Assembly: GCA_946480085.1 (NCBI GenBank)
Contig: CAMLHZ010000005.1
Location: 164,047 to 228,046, forward strand
Source of the DNA: an uncultured Flavobacteriales bacterium
GTDB lineage: Bacteria > Bacteroidota > Bacteroidia > Flavobacteriales > Crocinitomicaceae
Length of the DNA stretch: 64,000 nt
Reading direction: 5' to 3'
Part shown: positions 17,501-25,375 of the stretch, one piece after another
Numbering within the stretch: position 1 is the stretch's first letter
How the letters are laid out: the number at the start of each line of letters is the position of its first letter
Made by a program: the position numbers and the translations under genes
Notes under the pieces: model-generated
The model's database searches: none
What the model was told of the DNA's origin: nothing
Seen by the model: only the letters and a program-made list of their open reading frames with translations

Positions 17501-18305
17501 ACCGCATACGGTTTCCTATTCCACTTCTGGAACAAAAACAATTACATTAACTGTGAATGGTGGAGGCACCATTTCTCATGACGTAGTTGTAAATGCAACT
17601 CCAGCAACACCAACGATATCAGCAGATGGACCAATCACGTTCTGTTCGGGGGACGACGTGGTACTGACATCATCGTCAGCAACCGGAAATACTTGGTCTA
17701 CAGGAGAAACAACGCAATTTATTACCGTTTCTGATCCGGCAATTTATACGGTTACAGTGGATAACGCAGGATGTTTGTCGGGTGTTTCGAACCAAACAGC
17801 GGTAACGGTTAACGCCAATCCAACGGTTGCTTTTGCACCTATCGAAGATGTATGTTTGGACGATCCGGCTATAACCTTGAATGAAGGAACTCCTGCTGGA
17901 GGAACATACAGTGGAAATGGTGTAAGTGGGGGACAATTCAATCCAACGAGCGCTGGCTTAGGCATGTTTACACTTACGTATTCATACACAGATGGTAACG
18001 GTTGTACAGGAACGGCGAGCATTGATGTGCAAGTAGATGATTGTGCAGGAATCAAGGAGAATGAAGCGAATTTTGTTTCCATCTACCCGAATCCTTCCGA
18101 CGGCTTGTTTACCGTTGACGCTGGAAAACTTGCAATCGAAAACATTATCATTTACGATAGCAAGGGTAGAGTAGTAAAAGAAATCGAGGTTTCGAAAAAT
18201 ACAACGATGAAGATAAACATTTCAGACATGGCAAATGGAGCTTATACCGTTAAGGTAATTACAGCAGATGCTTGGCAGAATGTTCCGATTGTATTGGAAC
18301 GATAA
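14544..18305 (+). CDS. Large type IX cargo: BNR/VPS10 propeller, PKD, sorting domain
   Basis: Signal peptide to about residue 19 (SYAQ). Residues ~30-670 carry repeated Ser/Asn-x-D-G-G-x-x-W units (STDGGNTWTP, RSADGGVNWTN, KSTNGGDNWTV), the Asp-box repeats of sialidase/sortilin-type propellers. A PKD domain follows at ~685-757 (GTYTVTLTATDA), a MAM/cleaved-adhesin-like beta sandwich at ~820-932, a second PKD at ~949-1009, two Ig-like modules to ~1165, and a type A sorting domain (IYPNPSDGLF, final IVLER). The catalytic residues of sialidases are not visible, so an adhesin or polysaccharide-binding role is as likely as an enzyme. Confidence 0.85.
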   Translation: MKNILLITLSLLSLCSYAQLANWTPVPGGTDFPTNNSGQIHGFCRISQMKFHASDTNKYYAVTGEGGLFLSTDQGANWTVAPGTDVLTNNCASICVDYTNDQHLLLGTGDANYYSNSSAGLMKSNNGGGSFSSTSLTNCLVIEILQNSTNSMEYLAATNKGIYKSTNGGDNWTVVTGTNIPFSDMKVNTAAGSQIVYACTQENVPRFYRSTNFGTSWTQITSGVIASAANIQSGSRIGVTAANPNIVYLSVVGGGGIILRSTDGGLNFSTQKAEGSPYITFYDDDVTEGGQGNYNHAITVDPVDPAKLWLQAHCTWYSTNSGVTWTLLTHWWEKCHTDMHQIQQAPFNRNKLYSMNDGGVWLSTDGGNTWTPKSDGLYAYEIGNKCGIGSQIDKNFISIGTQDNGRVISNANGWFTTGGGDDYAKRQCDYNGNIYFDGIERQLNQTGAMVEYGLPTTNWNAFGFNRTNVDLAFVGVTDVYRTTNLTAGTPTWTQISSFNQTIVDIHSSIADPNRLYVLVSNGDLYVSTNALSATPTFVQRILPGSASSLGSVAAIPNNADIVHVAENNAVYRSADGGVNWTNVTYNLPNVNHRRILAEQFGGTQELVFIATNNAVYYKKAGATTWTNYSTNLPGRKAPTEFSMYDDGTNQSRIRYASFGRAIWESGFDNLRPFSAHIVVGDSVMDCDNSAVLYTQGCVGAINTPISYAWTFTGGTPSTSTAASQSVTYPSTGTYTVTLTATDALNNTSTKTISVYVQVNTQLALPLTEGFVATAFPPLGWSQVNIEHVSELWERNSSVGSQGSTQSMMYRNYDFYNGDRDEMRSSGYDFTGISSATLTFDVAHRRYSGANVDSLAVLVSTDCGATFTTVYFKWGNTLSTVTGDFTPSAFIPTPSQWRTETIDLSPYIGNPNVLFSFQNRGNYGQHIYIDNINLTGVIATAGPNFGAAPATVCTGQTVTVTDASTGATSWNWDFGPGATPATATGVGPHTVSYSTSGTKTITLTVNGGGTISHDVVVNATPATPTISADGPITFCSGDDVVLTSSSATGNTWSTGETTQFITVSDPAIYTVTVDNAGCLSGVSNQTAVTVNANPTVAFAPIEDVCLDDPAITLNEGTPAGGTYSGNGVSGGQFNPTSAGLGMFTLTYSYTDGNGCTGTASIDVQVDDCAGIKENEANFVSIYPNPSDGLFTVDAGKLAIENIIIYDSKGRVVKEIEVSKNTTMKINISDMANGAYTVKVITADAWQNVPIVLER

Positions 18306-18328
18306 GACTGTAAATTGATATATAAAAG

Positions 18329-18362
18329 CGAAAAAGGGAGCTCTAGAGTTCCCTTTTCGTTG
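18329..18362 (+). terminator. Terminator after large cargo gene
   Basis: CGAAAAAGGGA / TCCCTTTTCG arms (18329-18339, 18350-18359) with an inner CTCTAGAG, 24 bp after the stop, followed by TTGTT. The rest of the gap to 18588 shows nothing clear. Confidence 0.65.
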
Positions 18363-18588
18363 TTATTAATATCTTTTATGTTAAAAGATGCTACTTGCAT
18401 TGTATTGACCTCCCTCTTATAGAAAATTCTTAAAGAAGAATTACCAGACCAACTACCAATGCTACTATACCTAATACTAACATGACTCGTTTTTTTTCGC
18501 TTTCGCTGATTAATACTTACCTATTTTCAATCATTGTGCCGCGAACAAGTTTCTATACAAAACTCAGTGTTTACTCGGGGTTGCGCTG

Positions 18589-18879
18589 ATGCCAAATTTG
18601 GAAATGTGCGTCATTTCTTTTCAAAATGAAAATGGTGCTTTCAAAATGGGTTTTACAATTTCAGTTTCAGGTAAAACTGCATTAATAAAAAACACAGAGA
18701 GAAGGAGAACGCAGAGATTTTGTCTACCGACTGACTGGTTCAGTGAAATTGTCTTAATTTCTGTTTCTGCCGCTTTGTTGATAATCGGAGTTGTGAATTT
18801 CTACATGCATAAACAAAAAATCAAGGAAAGTGAAAGACAGATCGGCAATTACAAGATGGAATTTCTGGACGATGAGTAA
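18589..18879 (+). CDS. Possible small membrane protein
   Basis: One membrane segment near residues 54-72 (VLISVSAALLIIGVVNFYM) followed by a charged tail (HKQKIKESERQIGNYKM). The first ~45 residues include DNA (18691-18716) resembling a common Bacteroidota intergenic repeat (ACACAGAGAGAAGGAGAACG), so the true start may be later or the gene may not be real. No family recognised. Confidence 0.3.
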   Translation: MPNLEMCVISFQNENGAFKMGFTISVSGKTALIKNTERRRTQRFCLPTDWFSEIVLISVSAALLIIGVVNFYMHKQKIKESERQIGNYKMEFLDDE

Positions 18880-18894
18880 TTGAAGCTTAGAGTA

Positions 18895-19341
18895 TTATTC
18901 ATAATCATAATGCCATATTGCGGTAGCATCTTTTCCTTCTGAGAAATTGAAAATGAGATAATCATGTTTCCCTCGCCAATAATAGATCAATTCATCGGGA
19001 TACTTCTCATCGGGTTTTCCCATTATTCGTCTGATGTATTTCTTGCTTTTACCAGTTAGACGAGTTTCTAATGCTCGCATGATTTCAGCGAAATCACTTC
19101 CGAACCTATTACAGTCCTCGCAATCGGATTTTTTCAATCGCTTAAACTCTTTACCTAACAACTTCGAGTCGATTTTCTCAAACGTATCATTACTATATTT
19201 ACTTGAACAACAGGTTGGTGGCCGTTTCTTCAATAAACCATCATTCAATTGAAAACCCTGAATAAAATAAAAAGAAGTCAGTAGAAATGAAAGTATAACG
19301 ATCTTGCTAATGCTTCGTTTAAAAATAGTCTTGAATTGCAT
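18895..19341 (-). CDS. Exported hypothetical protein, BamE/SmpA-like C-terminus
   Basis: A basic N-terminus and hydrophobic segment at ~12-30 (signal or anchor), then cysteines CC at ~44-45 and C-x-x-C at ~74-77 (CEDC). The C-terminal half reads YIRRIMGKPDEKYPDELIYY, which resembles the 'x-x-hG-x-P-D/E' turn of SmpA/OmlA-like folds. The CC and CEDC pairs could form disulfides or bind metal. It is divergent from the GH5 gene. Function unknown. Confidence 0.55.
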   Translation of the reverse strand: MQFKTIFKRSISKIVILSFLLTSFYFIQGFQLNDGLLKKRPPTCCSSKYSNDTFEKIDSKLLGKEFKRLKKSDCEDCNRFGSDFAEIMRALETRLTGKSKKYIRRIMGKPDEKYPDELIYYWRGKHDYLIFNFSEGKDATAIWHYDYE

Positions 19342-19448
19342 GTGAATGATTTTAATTCCGACTGAAGTTAGTGAAAATCCGAATCCTTGATTGCTGAATT
19401 CAAGATCTAAACATCTAATAACTATCTTTCATTTTCGAAACACTACTT

Positions 19449-20606
19449 ATGAAACTGGTTTTAACGCTTGTATTACTCTTTCTTCACTCAATTGCTCTCG
19501 CTCAAAATACTTCGTTCGTAAAAGTGAAGAACAATCAGTTGCTGGATGGAAATGATAAGCCGTTGTTTCTTAAAGGCGTAAATCTTGGAGGATGGTTGCT
19601 TTGGGAAGAATGGATGTGGGGCGGAGGATTTCGATCGGAAACTGTAATGGAAACACGCTTGAAAGAATTGTTAGGCGAAGAAAAGTACTTCGATTTTCAG
19701 AAGCAATATTACTCCAGCTTTGTTACTAAAAAAGACATTGAACTTCTTTCTAAGAACAATGTAAACTGTGTAAGGCTTCCCTTCAATTACCGCATTTTCA
19801 GAGAAGAGCACGTGGATGGTTTTGCGTTAGTGGATTCTCTTGTTAGTTGGTGTAAGGAATATAAAATCTATGTCATTCTCGACATGCATTCCGCACCTGG
19901 TGGACAAAGTCCATATTTTATAGCTGATCCTCAAAAGACGAAGCTTTGGGATAGTGAGACCAACAAATCAGAAACAATACAATTGTGGAAACAGTTAGCA
20001 GATCATTATAAGAACGAATCCATAATTGCTGGTTACGATCTGTTGAACGAACCGAAAACAAAGAGCACACAAGATCTGTTGAATCTCTGCAAAGAATTGA
20101 CTACTGAAATTCGAAAGATAGATTCGAATCATCTTTTGATAATGGAAGGGAATAATCTGGCGCATGATTTCAAAGGTTTTCCGGTACTGACAGATGAAAA
20201 TCAACTGTACAGTTTTCACTATTATGCTTGGTTTGCTGAAGGAAAGAAGAAAGAAAACATTGATAAAATAATCAAAGGAATTCCGGGTGATGGACCAGTT
20301 TGGTGTGGCGAATGGGGAGAAGACCAGTTACTGAATTTGCAGGAAGCCAATGGTTTGTTGAAAGCGCAACCACGTGTTTGTGGAATTAGTTTTTGGTCGT
20401 ACAAACGGGTTTATACCAATAATAAGAAAGTACCCTTTTGCAGTGTTCTGCCAGGTAAAGACTGGGACAAAGTGCTAAAATGGTTGACCAAGCATAAAGT
20501 AAAACCTACTCACGAAGAAACGGAGAAGGGAATAAATGCTTTTTTGAATGCACTGAAATTGGAAAACTGTACGTTTAATCCGGAGGTGAAAGCAGCGATT
20601 CTGTAA
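19449..20606 (+). CDS. Glycoside hydrolase family 5 (glucanase-like)
   Basis: Exported enzyme (signal peptide ending ALAQ) that should cleave beta-glucan chains with retention. Family landmarks: GVNLGGWLLWEEW (~43-55), the R in NCVRLPFNYR (~107-115), the acid/base E201 in YDLLNEPK, the HYY segment (~257-259), and the nucleophile E288 in CGEWGE. The GGWLLWEEW entry resembles exo-beta-1,3-glucanase (Exg-like) members. No sorting domain or carbohydrate-binding module is present, so it should stay periplasmic or be a single-domain secreted enzyme. Length 385 is normal. A -7-like TATCTTTC lies at 19423-19430. Confidence 0.88.
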   Translation: MKLVLTLVLLFLHSIALAQNTSFVKVKNNQLLDGNDKPLFLKGVNLGGWLLWEEWMWGGGFRSETVMETRLKELLGEEKYFDFQKQYYSSFVTKKDIELLSKNNVNCVRLPFNYRIFREEHVDGFALVDSLVSWCKEYKIYVILDMHSAPGGQSPYFIADPQKTKLWDSETNKSETIQLWKQLADHYKNESIIAGYDLLNEPKTKSTQDLLNLCKELTTEIRKIDSNHLLIMEGNNLAHDFKGFPVLTDENQLYSFHYYAWFAEGKKKENIDKIIKGIPGDGPVWCGEWGEDQLLNLQEANGLLKAQPRVCGISFWSYKRVYTNNKKVPFCSVLPGKDWDKVLKWLTKHKVKPTHEETEKGINAFLNALKLENCTFNPEVKAAIL

Positions 20607-20671
20607 GTGTTTTAGAGTGATTCATCAAACGGTATAAACTTTGTATAAGCGAGTTTCAAAAAAAAATGCTT

Positions 20672-21007
20672 ATGAAAAAGTTTATTCTTTTAACCGCTTT
20701 ATTCCTGGTTGGATTAACAGCCAACGCACAGAAGATATTTTCAGTAAATAACGAGAACTACGCCGAAATAAAAGTGTTTGTTGTTAAGAATGAAAATTAC
20801 GCTGATCTGCTGGTATATAAAATTTCGAATGAGAACTACATTGGGCAGAATGAAGGAAAATGGTTCTTTGTAGGAAACGAAAATTACGCTCAGAAAAAGA
20901 TCTTCTTTGTGGATAATGAGAACTATGCAGATCTAAAGATTTACTTCGTTGATAACGAAAATTATGCCGGCTGGAGGAATAAAAGTAAAATGCATTTACT
21001 GTATTGA
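20672..21007 (+). CDS. Secreted septoil-knot (DUF6150) repeat protein
   Basis: After a signal peptide ending NAQ come six short units in which N-E-N-Y recurs (NNENYAEIKVFVVK, NENYADLLVYKIS, NENYIG, GNENYAQKKIFFVD, NENYADLKIYFVD, NENYAGW), each about 14 residues, ending in WRNKSKMHLLY. This is the signature of the small 7(1) septoil knot (DUF6150) domain of secreted bacterial proteins, whose role is unknown. The ATG at 20666 is an alternative start two codons earlier. The unit repeat is unusually regular in the NENY core. Confidence 0.75.
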   Translation: MKKFILLTALFLVGLTANAQKIFSVNNENYAEIKVFVVKNENYADLLVYKISNENYIGQNEGKWFFVGNENYAQKKIFFVDNENYADLKIYFVDNENYAGWRNKSKMHLLY

Positions 21008-21181
21008 CAAGCGTTCTTATAGAGGCTGAAAAAAATCCAAAGTGCACGTTACTGAAACTTTATTAGTGATATATGGAAAGTTAGTTGTACCTTGTGGGTA
21101 ATTCTTTCAAAGATTGTTATCTCAATCAGGCTGTAAAGTCATTTTACATTCCAATTAATTTAAACATCTTTTTTTAAAAAA

Positions 21182-21245
21182 GGTCCGTACAACAATTGCA
21201 CGGATTCGAATTAATACTAATAATGGTTCCTCTATTGAGCGGACC
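21182..21245 (+). promoter_or_regulatory. Structured 5' leader of the cold-shock gene
   Basis: GGTCCG (21182-21187) can pair with CGGACC (21240-21245), while CCGT (21185-21188) can instead pair with ACGG (21200-21203). The two pairings share bases and exclude each other. They sit just before the start of a Csp gene, where mRNA leaders of this family often switch structure with temperature. Confidence 0.45.
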
Positions 21246-21259
21246 ACAATACACAGATT

Positions 21260-21454
21260 ATGAATAATGGAACAGTAAAATTCTTCAATGAAGCTAAAGG
21301 ATTTGGATTTATTAAAGGAGAAGATCAACAAGATATATTTGTACATGCTACAGGTTTAAATCAGGATATCCGTGAAAACGATAGCGTAACTTACGATACT
21401 GAACGAGGAAAAAATGGTTTGAACGCTGTTAATGTTTCAGTGATTAATAACTAG
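21260..21454 (+). CDS. Cold-shock domain protein
   Basis: A 64-residue single cold-shock domain that binds single-stranded RNA/DNA and melts mRNA structure in the cytoplasm. RNP1 (KGFGFIKG, residues 13-20) and RNP2 (DIFVHATG, 25-32) are intact. The C-terminus is acidic-basic mixed and slightly shorter than E. coli CspA. It stands alone between a long leader (about 250 bp after the upstream gene) and its own terminator, which fits autonomous post-transcriptional control. Confidence 0.95.
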   Translation: MNNGTVKFFNEAKGFGFIKGEDQQDIFVHATGLNQDIRENDSVTYDTERGKNGLNAVNVSVINN

Positions 21455-21474
21455 AATTTTTTCGAAGTTTTTAT

Positions 21475-21510
21475 AAAAGGTTGTCTGTCTCTGGCGGACA
21501 ACCTTTTTTT
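21475..21510 (+). terminator. Terminator of cold-shock gene
   Basis: AAAAGGTTGTC (21475-21485) and GACAACCTTTT (21497-21507) form a perfect 11-bp stem with a T run. Confidence 0.9.
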
Positions 21511-21552
21511 GCTCCAACCGATCACTAAAATCTTCAATTAAAATACGCAGCT

Positions 21553-21855
21553 ATGGAAATGGAAACGGTTAAGAAGAAAATCCTTTCAGGAAAACTGAAC
21601 GATGAGGAAATTATCGCTTTATTAAAAGAGGTGAGCACGGAGGAAAAAGGAGATGGTACGTTTTTAACGATAGTAAAGACCCTAATCAAATCCTATCTTT
21701 TGCCACGAATGTGGAAACTGATTATTGAGGCTGTTCTCATCATTTCCGCAATTACAGTAATTTTTATTCTGTCTTACTCTGGAAGAATAAACGAGACGGT
21801 TACAGCGGTATTGATGGCTTTCAGTTTGGGCTTTTTGTTCGGACGAATTCGCTGA
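21553..21855 (+). CDS. Small hypothetical membrane protein, 100 aa
   Basis: An acidic-basic helix at the N-terminus (residues 1-45) is followed by two membrane segments (about 57-75 and 83-99, AVLMAFSLGFLFGRIR). The N-terminus would be cytoplasmic. No family recognised. It starts soon after a terminator and is convergent with the LRR cargo gene. Confidence 0.55.
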   Translation: MEMETVKKKILSGKLNDEEIIALLKEVSTEEKGDGTFLTIVKTLIKSYLLPRMWKLIIEAVLIISAITVIFILSYSGRINETVTAVLMAFSLGFLFGRIR

Positions 21856-21875
21856 GTAAACACCAAAACCTAATT

Positions 21876-23042
21876 CTAATTCCCTGTAATCACCAGCTTT
21901 TTCGTGCTTTTTTCGTTTTTGTAACTGATATTTATCATGTAAATACCAACCGGAAAAGAAGAAGTGTTTACTTCTGTTTGTGCAGCGCTACTGAATGATT
22001 CATACAATACGCTACCTGTTAAATCGGTAATACAAAGGGTTGAACCAACAGGAATATTGCTGATGGTCACGTTTGCATTTGCAGGGTTAGGAAAAATCAT
22101 CGGCTCACTGAGAGACGCGTTTTCCAACCCCAAAGTATTACAGGCTGTATTCACGGTTATCCCTGTGTAACCATAATTGCTGATTTTGTTCAGCACCATG
22201 TCTATTTCAACATCATCAGCACAAACATACTCAAGGTTAGGTGTTCCGTAAAATCCGAATATGGCAAGTGTTGAAGTCGTGTTCTTGATACTGAAGAATT
22301 CCAGCTCCGTATTGTAACTGCAATCAAAGCAATCCATTTCGGGATTGTTACTCAGATCTATGATCGACAACATGTTATTTTGGCAATACAACACGGCCAA
22401 TAGCGGATTATTGGTTACGTCTATCTCCGTGAGCAAGTTGTTTTGAAATGTGAGTGCACCAAGGATCGGGTTTTGACTAACATCAATACTGGCAATCTGA
22501 TTGTCATTAACAAAGAGTCTAGCGAGAAGCGGGTTGTGAGTAACATCAATGTCATAAAGGTTGTTGTCATTCAACTCCAAATTCCGCAAATTCACGTTGT
22601 TACTTACATCAATGGATGTCAATGAATTGTTAGGACATTGCAAATCTTCTAAGAGTATGTTTTCACTCACGTTGATTGTTGTAACAGGGTTGTTGATGGA
22701 TTGAACAAACCAAATATTCGGATTTCCACTCAGGTCCAAGGTAGAAATGTTGTGATGATCTACATTCAGGAATCCCAAATTTGGAAAACCCTCAATTCCT
22801 GTTAAATCAGAAACCATGTACTGGTTGTTTTGCCAAAGATGAATACTGTAAACGGCTTGCGCTTCTGTTACTTGAATTTCACCATCATTATTGCTGTCTA
22901 AAACAATTGGAAAACCATCTATATCGCTAGTTACGTCCCCAGATAAGAGCAAGAATTTAAAGTTCGGATCCGGAATGTTGACAATTTGAGCGTTGACACT
23001 CACTGAGAATAAGCAAAGAATAAGAAATAAGCCTTTCTGCAT
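21876..23042 (-). CDS. Type IX cargo with leucine-rich repeats
   Basis: The ATG at 23042 gives a clean signal peptide (MQKGLFLILCLFSVSVNAQ); an ATG at 23093 would add an unlikely tail. The middle has about nine leucine-rich units of the form x-L-x-x-L-x-x-x-x-N-x-L (SIDVSNNVNLRNLELNDNNL, LLAVLYCQNNMLSIIDLSNN), of the 21-residue type, forming a ligand-binding solenoid. The C-terminus is a type A sorting domain (IFPNPANANVTI, GIYMINI, final KLVITGN). Secreted and surface-attached; partner unknown. Confidence 0.85.
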   Translation of the reverse strand: MQKGLFLILCLFSVSVNAQIVNIPDPNFKFLLLSGDVTSDIDGFPIVLDSNNDGEIQVTEAQAVYSIHLWQNNQYMVSDLTGIEGFPNLGFLNVDHHNISTLDLSGNPNIWFVQSINNPVTTINVSENILLEDLQCPNNSLTSIDVSNNVNLRNLELNDNNLYDIDVTHNPLLARLFVNDNQIASIDVSQNPILGALTFQNNLLTEIDVTNNPLLAVLYCQNNMLSIIDLSNNPEMDCFDCSYNTELEFFSIKNTTSTLAIFGFYGTPNLEYVCADDVEIDMVLNKISNYGYTGITVNTACNTLGLENASLSEPMIFPNPANANVTISNIPVGSTLCITDLTGSVLYESFSSAAQTEVNTSSFPVGIYMINISYKNEKSTKKLVITGN

Positions 23043-23107
23043 GTTGATTTGATAGTTAAAATTGGTACGTAACAAATCTACGAAGATCTTCATTAACTTC
23101 GTTGATA

Positions 23108-23482
23108 ATGTCTGAAGAACGTCATCACTTTTACTTAAACAAGGAAGAACCGAATAGGAGCTGCTTACTTACGTTAAGAAGTATCATTCTGAATCAGGAC
23201 GAAAACATTAGTGAAACAGAGAAATACGGAATGCCTTGTTTTTGTTATAAGAAGAAAGCATTTTGTTATTTGTGGACAGATAAAAAGACGAAAGAACCTT
23301 ATCTGTTAATGGTAGAAGGGAAGCACCTCGATCTTTCTCAATTGGAAGAAGGTAGCCGTTCACGAATGAAAATTTTCAGGGTCAATCCAAACCAGGATTT
23401 GCCTATGGAAATCATTTCGAATGTTCTTCAAAAAGCGTTAGACTTGTATAGAACTGGCGTGGTGAAAACGGATGTTCGTTAA
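23108..23482 (+). CDS. DUF1801 family protein
   Basis: About 124 residues with the DUF1801 layout: a helix-first LLTLRSIILNQ, the ISETEKYGMPCFCYKKKAFC core (normally E-x-x-x-Y-G-x-P-x-F), then LWTDKKTKEPYLLMVEGKHL. The function of the family is unknown; it has a YdhG-like fold. The start is the ATG at 23108; a TTG lies two codons upstream. It is divergent from the LRR cargo gene. Confidence 0.75.
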   Translation: MSEERHHFYLNKEEPNRSCLLTLRSIILNQDENISETEKYGMPCFCYKKKAFCYLWTDKKTKEPYLLMVEGKHLDLSQLEEGSRSRMKIFRVNPNQDLPMEIISNVLQKALDLYRTGVVKTDVR

Positions 23483-23554
23483 TTTGTTGAACTGTTTATT
23501 CGTTTGGGCTAATTTGGTTAACTTTAAGAGAACAATGAATTACATCAATAGTTT

Positions 23555-24004
23555 ATGGATATCAAATTTGAATTGATCATCGGTGCAAAATTGGTTTGCG
23601 CTTTGTTGATGGGTGGATTAGTTGGTTTTGAGCGGGAGAAGAATAACAAGTTTGCTGGCGTGAGAACTTTCGGAGCTATTGCTGTTGCCTCATGTATTTT
23701 TGTTGCCATTGCAGAACATCTTACAGATGACACTTCTGCAATTGCCCGTATTTTAGCGTCTATTGCCACTGGAATAGGATTTATTGGTGCCGGACTCATT
23801 TTCAAAGATGGAAATCAAACACATGGATTAACAACCTCGGCTGCACTTTGGGCAACTGCAGGAATTGGATCTGCTGTGGCTTTGAACTTTTTTATCATTG
23901 CTGGTTTCGGTACAATCATCGTTTACTTTCTGTTACGCATGAATCAGTTTAAATGGTATAAAAAGATGATTGAGGAAAGTGATGATGAAAACCAACACGA
24001 TTAA
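23555..24004 (+). CDS. MgtC/SapB family membrane protein
   Basis: Inner-membrane protein with four membrane segments. The family signature GGLVGFEREKNNKFAGVRTF (~19-38) and IATGIGFIGAGLIFKDG (~70-86) with THGLTTSAALWATAGIGSAV (~88-107) is complete. MgtC proteins aid growth in low magnesium or modulate the F-type ATP synthase; the C-terminal soluble domain of classical MgtC is absent here, as in SapB-type short members. Length 149. Confidence 0.88.
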   Translation: MDIKFELIIGAKLVCALLMGGLVGFEREKNNKFAGVRTFGAIAVASCIFVAIAEHLTDDTSAIARILASIATGIGFIGAGLIFKDGNQTHGLTTSAALWATAGIGSAVALNFFIIAGFGTIIVYFLLRMNQFKWYKKMIEESDDENQHD

Positions 24005-24036
24005 GATCACTTTCAATGTAATATCAGAATAAGAAA

Positions 24037-24615
24037 ATGTCTATGAGTGAAGAGATGAATTCCCTGGTGTATTTCAATTACGATGTCATTTGGTGCAAAG
24101 TATTTGAAATTGAAACCAAAGAAAGTGAGTATGTGTACGTTTCGCCATTAGACGAGCGAAACAACGAATTGATAGAATCTTTCCTTAAAAATCCAGCTGA
24201 CGATGAGTTGGTGATGCGAATCATCGATATCTATATTGAAAATCAAATTGGTATTGACTACACTCCGGAAAATTTTGAATACAACAAGTTACTCGATATT
24301 GAATGGAGACATATCCAGCTTCCCGAAGCCGAATCGTTTACGGACTTATTGATTGCTGAGTCGGATAAAACCCATAGCGATTACGTTGAGGAGCATAAAC
24401 AAATCAATAACAATCCAATTAACTGGAAATCAGAAAACGAATGGGTGGATTATCGAAAACTGAAAGAAACGTTCTTTCACCAAACGTTTGATGCTGAAAC
24501 AGTGCAATTCTACACCAATTCTTCTGTCGATAATTTTGAGGAAGACCGTTACGATTATCCCTGCATAGTTGCTATTGACCAAAACAAGATTGGCTTTCTG
24601 TGGTTTATGACTTAA
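24037..24615 (+). CDS. Hypothetical protein, 192 aa
   Basis: An acidic cytoplasmic protein without signal or membrane segment, rich in aromatic and acidic residues (ENEWVDYRKLKETFFHQTF). No family recognised. It starts 33 bp after the MgtC-type gene and probably shares its transcript. A second ATG two codons in (24043) is possible. Confidence 0.55.
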   Translation: MSMSEEMNSLVYFNYDVIWCKVFEIETKESEYVYVSPLDERNNELIESFLKNPADDELVMRIIDIYIENQIGIDYTPENFEYNKLLDIEWRHIQLPEAESFTDLLIAESDKTHSDYVEEHKQINNNPINWKSENEWVDYRKLKETFFHQTFDAETVQFYTNSSVDNFEEDRYDYPCIVAIDQNKIGFLWFMT

Positions 24616-24649
24616 ACTATAATTACCAATTAAAAATTATCGTCACCAT

Positions 24650-24710
24650 AGCTGCGGAGGATTTCTAATCCTGCGCTATCCCAAGCTGCGGAGGATTTGC
24701 AATCCTGCGC
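24650..24710. repeat. Two REP-like palindromic copies
   Basis: Two 27-bp copies, 24650-24676 and 24684-24710, each AGCTGCGGAGGATTT-xx-AATCCTGCGC. Each folds by GCGGAGGATT with AATCCTGCGC (one mismatch). Sequences of this GCGGATTTGCAATCCGC form are common in Bacteroidota genomes and resemble REP elements mobilised by RAYT transposases. No transposase is in this window. Confidence 0.6.
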
Positions 24711-24722
24711 CTTTTTCTTAAG

Positions 24723-25184
24723 CTATTCACCGTCTTTCTTTATTCCCAAATAAACAAACACCGTAGGCACAATAACTGTAACGATTGTCACCAGCGTATT
24801 CACATTCAATTTCTTCTCGTCGATCTTTGAATCTGTTGGCTTCGACTCAAATTTATAGGCGACATCTGCTGTATCATAATAAGCTATTAGATCAACATAT
24901 CTTCCTGTGATTTTTTTTCCGTTCGTCTCCTTCAGGAGAAAAGGCAAGGTTCTGCGGTCGCTTGTTCGGTATTTATAGATGTAAGAATGATTTCCAAGCG
25001 AATCATAAATATTGATGTCGTATGGCTTAATTCCTAGTTTGGCATTCACCGAATCTTTGGTCATTCCCGGTTCTAACTCCATTACTTGTTCCACGTGTGT
25101 GTATTTTGGAGCAGTAACAATACATGACTGTATCAATAAGGCGGGAATCAATAGTAGGGTTAATAACCTGGTTATTCTTTTCAT
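24723..25184 (-). CDS. Lipoprotein with BamE-like turn and C-terminal membrane segment
   Basis: The ATG at 25184 gives MKRITRLLTLLLIPALLIQSC, a lipoprotein signal with Cys at residue 21. LEPGMTKDSVNAKLGIKP at ~38-55 resembles the helix-turn of SmpA/OmlA/BamE-like proteins. A second hydrophobic segment of about 20 residues (LVTIVTVIVPTVFVYLGI) lies at the C-terminus, which is unusual for a lipoprotein. Function unknown. The longer ATG at 25211 is less likely. Confidence 0.6.
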   Translation of the reverse strand: MKRITRLLTLLLIPALLIQSCIVTAPKYTHVEQVMELEPGMTKDSVNAKLGIKPYDINIYDSLGNHSYIYKYRTSDRRTLPFLLKETNGKKITGRYVDLIAYYDTADVAYKFESKPTDSKIDEKKLNVNTLVTIVTVIVPTVFVYLGIKKDGE

Positions 25185-25375
25185 ATATTTCAATCTCGAA
25201 TACCATCCCAAAATACGAAAATTGAGAGAATCAGCTGTTACATGATTTTTGAGTTGATTTTATTTTCTTTGGTGAAAAACATGAGGATTTTTCTACCTCT
25301 GTTCGCATAAGAGATAGTTCGGAGAGTTTCTAACCAAGTCCAGTCAGCATCAAATCTGTGTTAATCTGCGTGCAA

